A DNA stretch of 31,961 nucleotides, taken from a bacterium. Lineage in GTDB: Bacteria; CG2-30-53-67; CG2-30-70-394. The DNA lies in NCBI GenBank assembly GCA_024278555.1, contig JAJRSX010000045.1, positions 1 to 31,961 of the forward strand, written 5' to 3'. A program made the translations under genes and the position numbers. Under the pieces are notes generated by a model, which ran no database searches, was not told where the DNA came from, and was given only the letters and a program-made list of their open reading frames with translations. The first letter of the stretch is position 1. Each line of letters opens with the position of its first letter. This document shows, piece after piece, positions 31,833-31,961 of the stretch.

Positions 31833-31961
31833 AGGCCGCTCCCTGTCAACACCGTGGAGGCCGGGTGGCGGGATACCGGAGGGGGAGACGAGATGCGCGA
31901 CCGCGCAGCGAGTCGTCCCCCGAGAAGGAAAAGAACTTCTCCTCCGTCGCCATACTGGGGA

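Noticed and set aside
5112-31961. CRISPR array, suggested by the short-period repeats in several gaps.
   Set aside because: The 9-base units are contiguous or inverted, have no regular 30-40-base spacers, and no cas genes are present.
1-31961. tRNA, rRNA or other standard RNA genes.
   Set aside because: I looked through every gap for tRNA-like T-arms and rRNA segments and saw none.

Overview
The window is very GC-rich (about 70% by eye) and carries a Gram-negative gene set: a division and cell wall (dcw) cluster, a TonB-dependent receptor with its own TonB, YqgE/AlgH, HtpX and CstA. This points to a high-GC member of the Pseudomonadota. The order murC-murB-ddl-ftsQ resembles alphaproteobacterial and some other proteobacterial dcw clusters rather than E. 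coli. I cannot name the genus from sequence alone.

Positions 1-11906 (+ strand) hold a dcw cluster in canonical order: mraY (5' end outside the window), murD, ftsW, murG, murC, murB, ddl, ftsQ. Two accessory genes interrupt it. A Fic-family gene that has lost its whole catalytic core in frame lies between mraY and murD. An AAA/DUF4143 ATPase lies between murG and murC, flanked by a partial second copy of the murG 3' end. The cluster stops at ftsQ: ftsA and ftsZ do not follow. A repeat-filled gap leads to dapA-hisD-hisC-hisB-hisH (12364-17074), a lysine/histidine biosynthesis block with very tight junctions from hisD to hisB.

Positions 17349-20253 (+) carry an alpha/beta hydrolase, a highly structured non-coding stretch, a cation diffusion facilitator and a Phd/VapC-type toxin-antitoxin pair with a palindromic operator. 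On the minus strand, 25941 down to 20270 encodes dihydrolipoyl dehydrogenase, a small Cys-rich exported protein, an OprC-like copper TonB-dependent receptor, TonB and dephospho-CoA kinase. Also on the minus strand, 29186 down to 26088 encodes an overlapping htpX-yqgE-MIP18-like operon and a polytopic NnrS-like membrane protein. A short-form cstA (+) is the last gene, followed by about 550 bases of repeat-bearing DNA.

Most gaps between gene blocks contain dispersed repeats. The commonest kind has arms with a 9-base period (CACAGAGGN, CACGAAGGN or CACGGAANN units), often as two inverted arms around a 12-130 base centre. The two most unusual features are the disrupted murG-murC junction and the catalytic-core-less Fic gene inside the dcw cluster.
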